64,000 bases of DNA from Cryptomeria japonica (Eukaryota > Streptophyta > Pinopsida > Cupressales > Cupressaceae). Numbering within the stretch: position 1 is the stretch's first letter; each line of letters opens with the position of its first letter. Location: the NCBI RefSeq assembly GCF_030272615.1, contig NC_081405.1, positions 158,211,954-158,275,953 of the forward strand, written 5' to 3'. The position numbers were made by a program, and so were the translations under genes. This document shows, piece after piece, positions 23,601-35,051 of this stretch. The notes under the pieces are model-generated. The model saw nothing but the letters and a program-made list of their open reading frames with translations. It was not told where the DNA came from and made no database searches.

Positions 23601-24230
23601 TCTATCTTAATACATCCATCTCTTCCAGCATTCTTCCGACATCTACCTATTACTTACATACTCACTAATATTACACCTTCCATCTGTAGAGTTTATACCA
23701 TCTCCCTCCCATCCCATAGCATAGCCAATACTTCTCGTGCTATTTATTCATGAATATTTTATTTACAATTAAAATATCTCAAATTTACAAGATCCTCTAA
23801 CTATGGCTCTAACATTTAATCAATAAATTGAAAAATAAACATTTTCACATTTACGTTTGATAAAAAATTCAACTCTGTACATCGAATAAAAATATAACAG
23901 GCGTGAAATTTAAGCTTGAAAAGTTTCTCAAGCAAATTGTGGATAACGTGGGGCATATTTCCGTGTCTTCCACGAGCATCATTACTCAATTTGGATAACG
24001 TTTTAAATGACCAAATAAAATCGTCGAAAATCGTGGAAGATCAACCTCGATCGGGACGTGCGCGAATTTTATAGTATTTCCCACCTTTCTCAATCATACA
24101 GACACTGACGATTAACACATCATTTTCTGTTCAGTGGTCGGCAATTGAAATTCACTGATGGACTGTAGAGGTGAATCCGTGAGTTACTTACCCATTGAGA
24201 CTTTTAAACCCGAACAACTGTTAAAGCCAT
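23601..24230. promoter_or_regulatory. Upstream region of the CYP74 gene
   Basis: Non-coding sequence. It becomes less AT-rich towards the gene and contains several ACGT cores: AACGTG at 23945-23950, AACG at about 23997-24000 and GGGACGTGCGCG near 24053-24064. AACGTG (T/G-box) is a known MYC-type bHLH target. A role in wound or jasmonate response is inference. Confidence 0.4.
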
Positions 24231-24234
24231 AAAG

Positions 24235-24246
24235 CTATATAAATAC
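24235..24246 (+). promoter_or_regulatory. TATA box of the CYP74 gene
   Basis: CTATATAAATAC about 100 bp upstream of the chosen ATG, a normal plant spacing with a short 5' UTR. Confidence 0.75.
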
Positions 24247-24342
24247 TTGTGTTGGTATTTTGATCTACACAAGCTGGTTTCCAATTATCACTTTCAGATT
24301 CCAAAGTGATTGTTTGATTTGAGAGTTGAGAAAAGGCTAAGA

Positions 24343-25767
24343 ATGGCTTCTTCGAGCAATGAAGGAGTACAAGAGGTCCCTGGAAGCTATGGCCTGCCTA
24401 TCCTCGGAGCCATTGCAGATCGTTTCGACTATTTCGTGAAGGAAGGTGTAGATGCTTTCTTTAAAAACCGCATTGAGAAATATAAGAGCACTGTATTCAG
24501 AGTAAATATGCCGCCTGGCTCGCCTCTGTTTCCCGATCCTCGCGTCATAATTCTACTGGATGCCAAGAGCTTTCCCATACTCTTCGATGTGAGTAAAGTA
24601 GAAAAGAAGAACGTCTTCACTGGCACATACATGCCCAGCACAGACTTTACCGGTGGCTACCGGGTGCTCTCGTATTTGGACCCTTCTGAAGAAAATCATA
24701 CCAAGCTCAAGAACTTCTGCTTCCATGTACTAAAGAGCAACGCAACCAAATGGTTTCCGGAGTTCGAACGGGCCACAGGAGAGCTGTGGGCTAAGCTTGA
24801 CAAACAATTTGCCGAGTCCGGCAAGGCCGAATATACCAGCGAGAATTTGCAAATGTGTTTTAATTTTCTGTGCAGGTCGGTGTTGAACAGAAATCCTGTA
24901 GATTCGGGACCTGCCAGTCTGGGAACGAATGGGCCTACTTATGTTCAGAAGTGGATTGGGCTTCAGCTCGCTCCGATTGCAAGCACTGGCGTGCTTCCTA
25001 AGATCTTGGAGGAGGTTACCATCCACGCTGTCCCTCTGCCGTTCCTGCTTGTGCGTGGGGATTACAACAAAGTGTACGATTTCTTCTGGACGTATGGCAA
25101 AGAGGCGCTGGACGCAGCGGAGCAGCAGTTCGGCTTAAAGCGAGACGAGGCGTGTCATAATTTGGTGTTCAACATATGCTTCAACACCTTCGGAGGAATG
25201 TTCGTTTTTTTTCCCAGCCTCATAGAACACCTTGCGGCGGCGGGCAAGCAGCTGCACGCAGATCTGGCAGAAGAAGTAAGATCTGCCATTAAAGATAACG
25301 GAGGAATGAACATGAGAGCACTGGAGAGCATGGCGTTGGTCCGGTCGATAGTGTATGAAGCGCTGAGGATCGAGCCGCCCGTGCCGTTTCAGTATGGACA
25401 TGCGAAAGAAGATTTGGTGGTGGAGTCGCACGATGGGAAATATGCTGTAAAGAAGGGAGAGATGCTTGGTGGGTATCAGCCATTTGCCACCAGAGATCCC
25501 AAGGTGTTTGACAATCCTGAGGAGTTTCTTCCGCGGCGTTTCATGGGAAAGGAAGGGGAGAATTTTTTGAGATATGTGCTGTGGTCGAATGGACCGGAGA
25601 CTGAGGAGACGACGGTGAATAATAAGCAGTGTGCGGGGAAGAACTTCGTGGTGATGATATCACGGCTGCTGGTGGCGCATCTGTTCTCTCATTACGATTC
25701 CTTCGAGATCGACCAGTCCAAAACCACTAAAGTTGTTTTTACCTCCCTGCAGAAGGCCACTTCTTAA
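24343..25767 (+). CDS. AOS: CYP74-family P450, probable allene oxide synthase, intronless, 474 aa
   Basis: CYP74 enzymes rearrange LOX-made fatty-acid hydroperoxides without O2 or a reductase. Allene oxide synthase gives the unstable allene oxide that leads to jasmonate precursors or ketols. The ATG at 24343 has a strong context (AAGAATGGCT). The proline motif VPGSYGLPILG is at residues 12-22. F92 in FTGTYMPST is the Phe that marks AOS against the Leu of hydroperoxide lyases. The I-helix region reads FNTFGGM (280-286), then Phe where many AOS have Lys. The ExxR motif is EALR (about 339-342). The haem Cys430 sits in NKQCAGKN after the CYP74-specific NGPETEE insertion. There is no transit peptide: only 11 residues precede the conserved start. 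It is complete and single-exon, as CYP74 genes often are. Divinyl ether or epoxyalcohol synthase activity cannot be excluded from sequence alone. Confidence 0.93.
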   Translation: MASSSNEGVQEVPGSYGLPILGAIADRFDYFVKEGVDAFFKNRIEKYKSTVFRVNMPPGSPLFPDPRVIILLDAKSFPILFDVSKVEKKNVFTGTYMPSTDFTGGYRVLSYLDPSEENHTKLKNFCFHVLKSNATKWFPEFERATGELWAKLDKQFAESGKAEYTSENLQMCFNFLCRSVLNRNPVDSGPASLGTNGPTYVQKWIGLQLAPIASTGVLPKILEEVTIHAVPLPFLLVRGDYNKVYDFFWTYGKEALDAAEQQFGLKRDEACHNLVFNICFNTFGGMFVFFPSLIEHLAAAGKQLHADLAEEVRSAIKDNGGMNMRALESMALVRSIVYEALRIEPPVPFQYGHAKEDLVVESHDGKYAVKKGEMLGGYQPFATRDPKVFDNPEEFLPRRFMGKEGENFLRYVLWSNGPETEETTVNNKQCAGKNFVVMISRLLVAHLFSHYDSFEIDQSKTTKVVFTSLQKATS

Positions 25768-25852
25768 TTCCGCGTCTGTCTCTCTTTGATGTCATTAGTT
25801 GATGTCATTACTTTCTTTAATGTCTGTCTAGTCTTTCTGTATACCTCTACTT

Positions 25853-25858
25853 AATAAA
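25853..25858 (+). terminator. Poly(A) signal of the CYP74 gene
   Basis: AATAAA 86 bp after the stop codon. Confidence 0.75.
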
Positions 25859-25899
25859 GAGTGGCTAATGTCAGTCCGTCTTTTTGTATACCTCCGGGA

Positions 25900-28800
25900 T
25901 GATAACGTGCTTATTTGCATTATAATACTCGGCGATAATGACAGATAATTTCCTTTCCAATGAATGCATAGTTGTCTGTGAAAATTAAACGACAAAACAG
26001 TTTTTTTAATGCATTACCAAAATACTTTAATGCATTATTATCGTCAGCCTGCATAACACTTCATCAGAAAGAGGTGCAAGGTTTATGCTAATTTATATCT
26101 ATATCTATATCTATATGTTAGAGAGTATAATTTGATATGTACATATAAGATACGTTAATTTAATTTATAATATCTTAGATGTAGAATAGTATTTTTTGTG
26201 TATACAATTTTAAAATAGAATATTTGAATTTAGGTTTTTTTTTTGGTGTATTTGTTTCAGTTGACAATTCAGCAATTTTAAACCAATATAGTAATGGAGG
26301 AGCAACGGTTATGCCAATTGTAATTTATATAGAATTTTCTATAAATTGGATAGTAGCATTGGACCAATAGATAACCGAAGAATTTTATAAAGAAATCTTA
26401 AAAATGTTTATTGACATGCTAAACTAAGATCTAATGTCTCAAAATTATAGAACTATATAATTGTCATCTATCAGTCAAAGTTAAATCATTAATAAATAAT
26501 TGTTATTTTTATTTTATGACTAGAGGTTTGGGTTTATTTTTAGTTCGCTAGTAGGGGTGATTGTGTTTCCTAAAGGAGTGGTAGGTATTTATCAAGTGCC
26601 ATATAGCATTTAATTGGATATAAGTACATAATGACTCTTCATCTCAATTTGCATATCACAATAAGAGAAGTTTTTTTATTGTAGAATAGAGGAGTTAGAG
26701 GAAGAAATAAGCAAAGATGTGTTTGAGCTCTATTCACATGTTGAAAATAGCCTCTTTCTTTGAGTACAATACATTCTACTACTATTTTTTTAGTTGTAAT
26801 GAAATTATATTTATATCACAGAATTGACATGTGCCCAAATTATCATAGTAAAATGGTAGAAATTAGATCTTTATAATGAAAGTATTGTGAAATTTTATGA
26901 CCAAAAAATTATAATTTAAAAAAACATGTGAACAAACTCCAAGAAAGACTACTAAATGAAGTAAAGTGACATCATTTCAAAGGCTACTGGCAATCAACAT
27001 TGAATATCTATTTTTTTATAACAATCTATAAGATCATCCTCAAAATAACAACAAAGCATGAATTGCTTGTTTGGGTTTGGTGGTTCATAAATTCTTTTAT
27101 GTGTGAAGTTGGGCAATGCTATGCAAAATATAATATTAAAAATATAAAAAAATATTCTGATTCACTTTTTATATCCAAAATTAAATATATAAAGCGACCA
27201 ATAAGTGATAATTCGAATAAAATACAAAGATAAATCAAACCAATTTATATTAGTCACTTTTAGAATTAATTTAAGATTTAAGTTTTACATTTATTATTTT
27301 TCATTTCTAAAAAGTGTTTATTTCCCTTATTCGCCATGGATACATACAGGTCTACCTAGGGCATGTTCTTGAGACTCTAGGTTTGCTCCTCGTATGTCTT
27401 AGATGCACGTAGAGGGGACCCACAAATGAGATGGAATGAAAAAAACTTCCAAGACATGGATGTACAATAAGAATTCTCAGGTCAGTCCAAGTATGAGCTG
27501 GGTACCCTAAGAACCATTTTAAGCTGTCCTAGATGACCACATTTATGATGACAAGATTCCTTTATTCAAAAAAATGGATGAGTGTTGGAATGATTTAGTC
27601 CATGAAATTGACAATTATATTTAACTATCAAGACAAATCTCAGAAGGTTGGATTCAACCAAGGCTTTTGATATAGTGATACAAGCATCGGAAACTAGAAG
27701 TGAAACCAGGAGTTATGCTAGTGGATATTTCCATTTTGGTTATATTAGAATGCCAAATCATACAGGTTGATTTCTAGAAGCACGGTATGTGTAACGTCCC
27801 CTTAAGAGACAATTTACTTCAAATTGACTGCAAGAGATTTCTTTCTTTCTTATTAAAACATGAATTAATTATGGATATTGATAACCAATATTCTATATAG
27901 TGATAATTAATGGTTCGTTATAAACCCTATATCGGTTCTGAAAATACAATTTCTATAAATATATGATATTACATTATGTATCTTTTATGGACTGGATGAA
28001 ATGTCCTTATGGTCTCTGATTTATCTTTGGATATCATACACTGGCAAACTGATCTAATCTATTATGATGAAGAGATTTCTACTCTTCTTAATATATCGTT
28101 ATATTATATGCTTATGAAAGTCCTCCTTATTTGATAATAGCAATATTGCTATGTTTGATTTGGTCTCTAGAAGTATGCGAGGTAGTGGTGTTGTTTTTTA
28201 TTTCTTCCTTGAATATATGTGACATGTCTTGGTGTCAAAGGCAGATGCTCGATTTGAGCATATATCCAAATAAGATATAAGTAATAAACAAAAACAATAT
28301 TCGATGATTATTGAAATATTATGAAAAAAAAAAGGCATATTTCATTAATCGTTCATTTTAAGGTAGATACTCAACTTTTAAATCATTGATAGGGTTCAAT
28401 AAAGCACCAAAGCTTTTTAAGGGGATAAGTCTTAAAGTAAGATTATTTGTAATTATGAAACATTCAAATGAAGATTGAAGTGTTGTCGCTTGACCAAGTT
28501 CATGCTTCTGTTATTAAATTCTTTGCAAAAGCATCTACAAATCCTACTTTTCCTCAAAACAACTTATGTTGGAAGATAGGTACAAGAGTTTCATGTCCAA
28601 ATTCATCACAATTTCATAAACATTTTCTTGATAAATTCAAACCTTATTATTTTCCTACTGAGAGTCAGGTTTTCCCAAAATCCAACCTATAGAATTAGCT
28701 TTTCCACATACCAAGGTAGAATTGTATTCCTTGTCATTCACCAAAATCTTCTTTAAACCAATATCTTATATTATTTTTTGTATTATCTAAACCACACAGA

Positions 28801-31800
28801 ATGAAATCCAAATGCTAGGACTACTAATAGCTATAATGATCAATAATTTCCTTTCCAAGTTAGGGGATAGTAAGTTAGGGCATCTTAATTTGAATGAAAA
28901 TTTGGAAGAGAAAGAGAAAAACCCAAATTTACCAATGGTTTAGCACATGCTATAGGTTTCCCTCCCTTAGTTCATAATACATTGACCTAATTTTATCTTT
29001 TGTTAAACATTACCAAACTAAAATAAAGGAAAATTCAGTTGATTGATGATATGATAATAGCCAAACTACATTGTGCTCTTAATAGATTCACATTTGGGCT
29101 ATCGGTAATGAAGAATATGATAATATAGATTTGATTTTTGTTGACTACTTCCAAGAGAAGAAATACTTATTCTTCAATAACATAGAAATTACTAGATCAA
29201 AGTAATAAAAATGGGCAATTCGTAGTTATCAGAGAAATTGTGGAGTGTAATTTAATGAAAACATGTTTGATATGATCGTCTTGTCGAGTAGGGTCATGGG
29301 AAGGGAGGATACAAGAGAACTTAATTAATCAATGTGTCAGGACATAACAATCATTTTTTATGGAAAAAAATATATTAATCAGGGAGAAATAATCAATGAT
29401 AAACATGCATCAACAATCAGTGATCTTCCTTATAAATCAGTTCTTTTATGCAATTTTATTTTTTTCTATGTAATTGTGAGCATGATACCATAGATAGGGT
29501 TGTAGGCACAAGAAAATATATGATCGTTAGCCTTAATTTCAATTAGAAATTGAAAATCAACAATTTAAGCATTATAGGAGACCAAATGATGCATTCACCA
29601 TGCTAATCATCAAAAAATAAGAGGCAAACATGAATTTAGAATCTCCCAAAAAGTAATCAAATCGTTAACTCAATTTAGAAGTTATTTCATATAGTATTTA
29701 CTTACATTTAAATTAAGGATTCGATGGACCTCTATATAAAGTTCCTTAATATGTGAGTGATCATTATGCTAGTAATGTAGACATCATGTAGTGAAAGAGA
29801 AGGACTTGATGATGACTGTGGGAATGATGGGCATGGTGTTACCATTGATTTGGGAGCAACCAATATTATTTTCGTTGTCTTGCATGCTTCCCAAGTAGTC
29901 TTACTCAACACCCATCACTCTCCAGATTCTTTGGACACATTAATATATTTTCAATGACAAATTTTTTTCAAATGCCCACTAAATCAACACATGATTTTCT
30001 TATTTTCTTTTCATTCCTTACATGGTAAATACCATGTTAATGACCTCTTATATGTTCCTCCAACTTTAGAAAGATCAAGTTGACCACATTTGTGAAAGAT
30101 GTGCTTTTAACCTCACTCAACCCGTTTAAAGCGCATCTTACTTAACCTACCTGTATGTCAAAGAATGAATCCATAATGAACAATCGTGAAGCCCAAAGTA
30201 TCTATCTCACAATTATCGGTCGATGATGTGATATAGATGATTTTGACCTTTTTATCTATCCCTCGTTTGCAAGCAATAATATTTCTCAGTCGCTTCTAAT
30301 CCAATTCAAGCAGTCACCGCTTTCCCACCGCAACAATGAATATCGACCATTAAAACTCTACCAGATGTTTGCAAGGGACTGAAAAAATATAGAAAAGCAA
30401 ATGGACGAGATCTTTTTTAGTGAAAAATGGCGTCACCTCTTACCAATATTCGCCATAGATAAGCTTTCAACTTCGCCATAGATAAGCTTTCAACCTGCAA
30501 CTTCCAGCCTTTCTTGATATCAACGTTGTAACTTGTACTGTGTCCTGATGTGTACCTTGCTTACCCCACTCAACAAAATAATGAACAATGGCGTCACTTC
30601 TGCCAATATTCGCCTCGGATTCTCTTTTATCCTGCCAATTCGGTCATAGCTATGAGGTGTAGATTCCATAAGTAATCATAATTGTGATGTTCAGAAAACC
30701 GGATCAATCCGTGTAAGGTGTAGATTTAACCCATGGATCTTGGAGTGCATGCACACCATCGTCTCGTGCAGGAATCGTTTGAGTCTGTGTAGGGGATTTG
30801 TAATGGAGATATTTTCGAAGCAGTACCAAATCTTCAATCCGTGATTTGTGTGTGGAGTCTGGCTGGTACCACCAAATGGACAAAAGTCTTAGATAGTATT
30901 GATGGAATAAGGTCTAGTGTTTCCGATGTGCACATACGAGACTCAGCCGCGTGTGGGTAGGTGAAGCATTTTGGACAACACGTTGAGAAAACATTTTTCT
31001 TGTGAGGTTCTTGTTTGATATGTTCCATGTATCTGGACATATGAATCAACAATAGAATAAAATTGGTGAATAAACATAATTAATTGTAGAATTGGGTAGT
31101 TAATTAGTCAGGTCAATATTTGTTGAGTCAATAACATAAGCAAGGTAAGAAACAAGATTGTTTGGGTTGAAAGTTAAAAGGTGTCACAATTTATATAGTA
31201 GTCATAAATATTCATATAAACTTTTGTTTCATCTACAATCTAAGAAATTGTTCTTAGCTTTCCTTTTAATGCTTCCATAACTAAATGCTTGGCGATTGGC
31301 AAGGCCTAGTCTCAACCAACAATATAAATAACTGAAACTAATTTGTTTCTTCTTATGACTTTGGATCATGTGGATATGGTTTTGGAACTATTGACCTTTG
31401 TTCCGACTCAGCTTAGTTTTGCTCCATATATCATTGCTTCCCCTATATATGTTTAAACTAGAATTATGCTTGACTTTGGAACTACATACCAGTCTATTAC
31501 AACAACAGAGTAGCTAGCTAGCTTGAGCTTTAGGAGATGTTGGCACCCCTATTTGTCATACCCCTATGAATTTGTTTTGCTCCACAAGTTGTTACTTTTG
31601 TTCTTCCCTCATGCACTTGGCAACAACTTTTGTTATTTTAAAATGCCTTTAGTTGTTGACATTTTTCTTTCAATTCATAACCCTTTGTTTATACTTAGAA
31701 AGGAGGTTCTAAAACTTGTGTTGATAGTCGACAAGGTTTTTAGAATCTCATTGCTCAATTTTTTTTTTTCAACTCCCTTTGTTTGGTAGAATTGGGCTAA

Positions 31801-34229
31801 GCAAGTGTCAACATTTGGCCAAGCTTTAGAAACCTTTGTTGCCTTCCAACACTTAGGTTTTAATAACCTTCTTGAAGCCTAAGGTTCTCTTTATAACTTT
31901 CAAAGGTGGAAAAAGTGGGGATCTTAGTTGAAAGGTTTTAAGTGGTTTTAGAACCACTATGATTGCTAAAGTGGATTCAACTTTCAATGGGATTTATAGA
32001 AAAATCAAAAGAAGATGAAAAATTTGGTATAATAAGGCATCAATGAGTTGGCTCAAATCTAGAACTTTTGTTAGGAGCTAACAAGGTTTTTACAACCTTA
32101 TCAAAGCCAAACAAAAAATTAATAACTCAAGAAGATGATGATGGTCATGGTGTTTGTTGAAAATTTGTAGTGGTTTGGTTGGGATTTAGGTGCCATCAAC
32201 CTTGTAAATCCTTTAATTTATTATTTTCCTAAAATCATTTGTAATTTACCCATAAGAGTTTAAATCGTTTAACCAATGCTAGTGAAAGAGACCATGTAAA
32301 GGCAAAGCTATTTTTATCATTTGTCCTCTAGGGAAAGAAAAAAATAGCTAGGTGACCCCTCTAGAAATATTCTATTTTGAGGTGCTTGGACACTTTTTAG
32401 AAGTTGTAAGAGAATATATGATGGTTATGACAGTTATAATAGTTAGATCAACTAATTTAGTTATTCTTACCTTATAGAGTAAAAATCAATAATAATAATT
32501 AAATAAACTTGCTAAATTTTACTCAAGCATCAAAGTCGAATGTTTCATTCAGCAAAGATTTTGTCATGGACATCCTTTTTGCAACTGATGCATCTTGCGT
32601 AGTTGTATTCTGATTACTATAGGATCATAAGTGCAAATAGCACTGTAGGATTGACAAAAAGGCACTGGCACTCGAGGCCTAGAAAACTCACCCACATCAC
32701 AAGTGTCACATACTATATAAGGTTCTGGGTGAGTGAGCTAATGGAGTCTAATGTATCCACCTCAACATTTTCCTTCACAACCGAAGGAATAGTCACATGC
32801 TCTACTGCAAGTCTACCCAATAGTCTTGATGGTAGGTTTGGGTCAAGTTGTGCCCCCACTCTATCATGTGAGGAACCCCCACCTCTACTGTATCAATCTA
32901 ACAAATCAAAAAAGTTTGTAATCTCATTGAGGGCAAACTCAAAATAAAGTTTCCTTAAAAAATACTACCACACCTCATGATTATTACACAAAGGTTGGTT
33001 AAAATCCATCCACCACCTATCCCAAAAAATATTCTTATCCCTTCATGGTTGCATCAATGGATGGGGAATCTCTTGAATCTAGTTGCTAAGGGTTGATTGG
33101 TTCAGGGGTCAATGATGAGGGCACACAAGGTAGATTTGTTGTTAATTTTCTTTTCTTTGCTTGCTTATATGATAGGTTGTTCGCATATAATTATCTTTGT
33201 TCTTCCCTTTTATTAGACCATAAATTAATTTTATCACTCAATGAACCTACATGAGACACAATGAATTGCAAAGATTTGGCGAGGCTTGTCCTATGCAAGT
33301 TTGTTTTAGTAGGATCTCTCAACCTTGTAATCAATTCCTCAAGTTGTTTTTTGGTTATTTTCTATTTCCCCTAATATGTTTTCTTGTGATCCTGTAGGAT
33401 GCCTATGAAATGATGGAGGTGTTTGTTGTGTTTACTATTCAACAAGGTATAAATGAGGAGGTGGTGGAGAATTTGGCACATTTGGGGGTGGAACAACATT
33501 TCTTAAAAATTAAAACAAATTTTCATTATAAAAACTTATTTGAAAAGATCAAAATTTCAAACCAAAAATGCATAAATACTTATCTCTTTTACATTGTTGC
33601 TATCTTCTTGGCATCTTGATGATGATTTGTCAAACTAAGCTAAAAAAATGGCTTTCTATTTGGGTAGCGCATGTTGCAATCGTCCAAAACTCATAGGTTG
33701 CACGATGGACCAAAGTTTTTTGTAAATGAAAATGAAGGTTTTCTTTTGTTTTACTTTATCATTTGACGTGTATCAGTTTGAAGTTTGTTGATAATAAGTC
33801 AAATGTGTGAAAATTAATGCAAATAGGATTTGGATAAGATCAAATATATTCAAATACGTACATGTAGGAATAAAGAAATGTTAAAGATCTAGAAATGAAT
33901 AAAATTTAATAATTTATGACATTTATCATTATACAATTATATTAAGTTATTCCATCAAAATTAGTCTAACTTTATAAAAAATTAACATAAATATATAAAA
34001 TTGAAGAAAATTGACAAATGCTATTTTAATCCATAAAATATACCACTATATCAAATACCGGATTGTTTGCAAAATCACTATACTCAAAACACTATTTAAG
34101 AATAGAAAATTGTTTTAAGCAAGCATAATTTCAATATTGTAACCTTTTTATTTAAATTCAAAAGTTGCTATCATGGCTCCCACACCCTTATTTTAATTTA
34201 AAACACACAGTTTTCACATCTAGATAATT
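25900..34229. other. Intergenic between CYP74 and LOX B, no recognisable gene
   Basis: About 8.3 kb of AT-rich DNA. I see a short TATATC microsatellite (26092-26116), a 22-bp tandem duplication GCCATAGATAAGCTTTCAAC (30452-30494), and AATGGCGTCAC(C/T)TCT copies at 30426 and 30588. A TGTAACGTCCCCTTAAG stretch near 27789 could be an LTR edge, but no partner is seen. Open frames here are short and lack motifs. Confidence 0.5.
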
Positions 34230-34443
34230 AGGTCGGATGACGCCTACGAAATCAATTTGGGAAGCAAACAGTTCTTCAAAAACATAAATGGCAGCATGCC
34301 AAATCTTTTTGCTCTCACCCATTGTGCACATGCGAAAAACTAAAATCCGAGATGATGTTAAATAAATAAATCCCAGGATACTCGAGTCGCAAAATATTAG
34401 TAAAATATTATCCGTATCAATTAAAAAAGGTTTTCACTTTCAC

Positions 34444-34613
34444 CCATGCATTCAGACGCGTCTATTCTGGCTTCAAAATGGCAATACGAACTGACTAACA
34501 TGCGCGTTTTACACCATCGATTTTGCCATAAACGGCTGCAATTGACTAACACGTGTCTATCATGCTGTACGGGAGGTCCGTTTTGAAGCCAGAATAGCTT
34601 AGACCATGCATTC
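34444..34613. mobile_element. 150-bp MITE with 10-bp target duplication, in the LOX B promoter
   Basis: Direct repeats CCATGCATTC (34444-34453 and 34604-34613) flank a 150-bp element. Its ends share the inverted repeat CTATTCTGGCTTCAAAA(T/C)GG (34462-34481 and 34578-34597). The LOX A promoter lacks it at the equivalent place. A 9-10 bp duplication fits a Mutator-like MITE. It contains a CACGTG at 34550-34555. Confidence 0.8.
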
Positions 34614-34730
34614 CCGATATTCCTGTATATCCTGCGGTCTGCCTCATCTGAAACGAAGTTTTGGAAAATTTTAATGCTAGATCATGATCACAGCAGAATC
34701 AGTCATCACATTTATGAGAAGATTGGAAAC

Positions 34731-34736
34731 CACGTG
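34731..34736 (+). promoter_or_regulatory. G-box (CACGTG) in LOX B promoter
   Basis: It lies about 320 bp upstream of the ATG, matching the LOX A G-box in position. A second CACGTG at 34550-34555 is carried by the MITE. Confidence 0.6.
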
Positions 34737-34908
34737 ACTGACAGCATGGATAAGATTTTGAAATCAGGATAGAGTGCAAGTTGGGTTGCAGTATGAAAGA
34801 TAACCCGAGGTGTAGAAGTGATGCCATTTTATTATTTTCCCGGTGAGGTATAAAACACGTTTCTTTAAACGGCGAGAAGCCATTACCGTCGAAACTCGCC
34901 CGTCTGTG

Positions 34909-34916
34909 TATAAATA
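34909..34916 (+). promoter_or_regulatory. TATA box of LOX B
   Basis: TATAAATA, 136 bp upstream of the ATG, in the same context as in LOX A. Confidence 0.8.
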
Positions 34917-35051
34917 GACGTGTGGAGCAGCCAATGTCAATCTCAATCTCAACTAGTGTGAGTGTTTTAAGAGTTCGTTTGATCGCCAGCTTACACGTTA
35001 AGCCTTGGCGAGAAAGTGTTTGGAGTAAGATAGTTTTTAGGTGTAGCCCAG

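Noticed and set aside
24310-24342. Upstream extension of the CYP74 protein by 11 residues
   Set aside because: The extension starts at TTG, while the ATG at 24343 has a strong plant start context and a fitting TATA distance.
24343-25767. Hydroperoxide lyase as the CYP74 product
   Set aside because: Phe92 and the GGM motif favour allene oxide synthase. HPL is kept only as a less likely alternative.
27785-27830. Possible LTR start (TGTAACGTCCCCTTAAG)
   Set aside because: No partner LTR, primer site or purine tract was found nearby.
30640-31052. Possible pentatricopeptide-repeat pseudogene
   Set aside because: A few coding-like words appear in different frames, but no repeat motif at 35-residue spacing could be followed.
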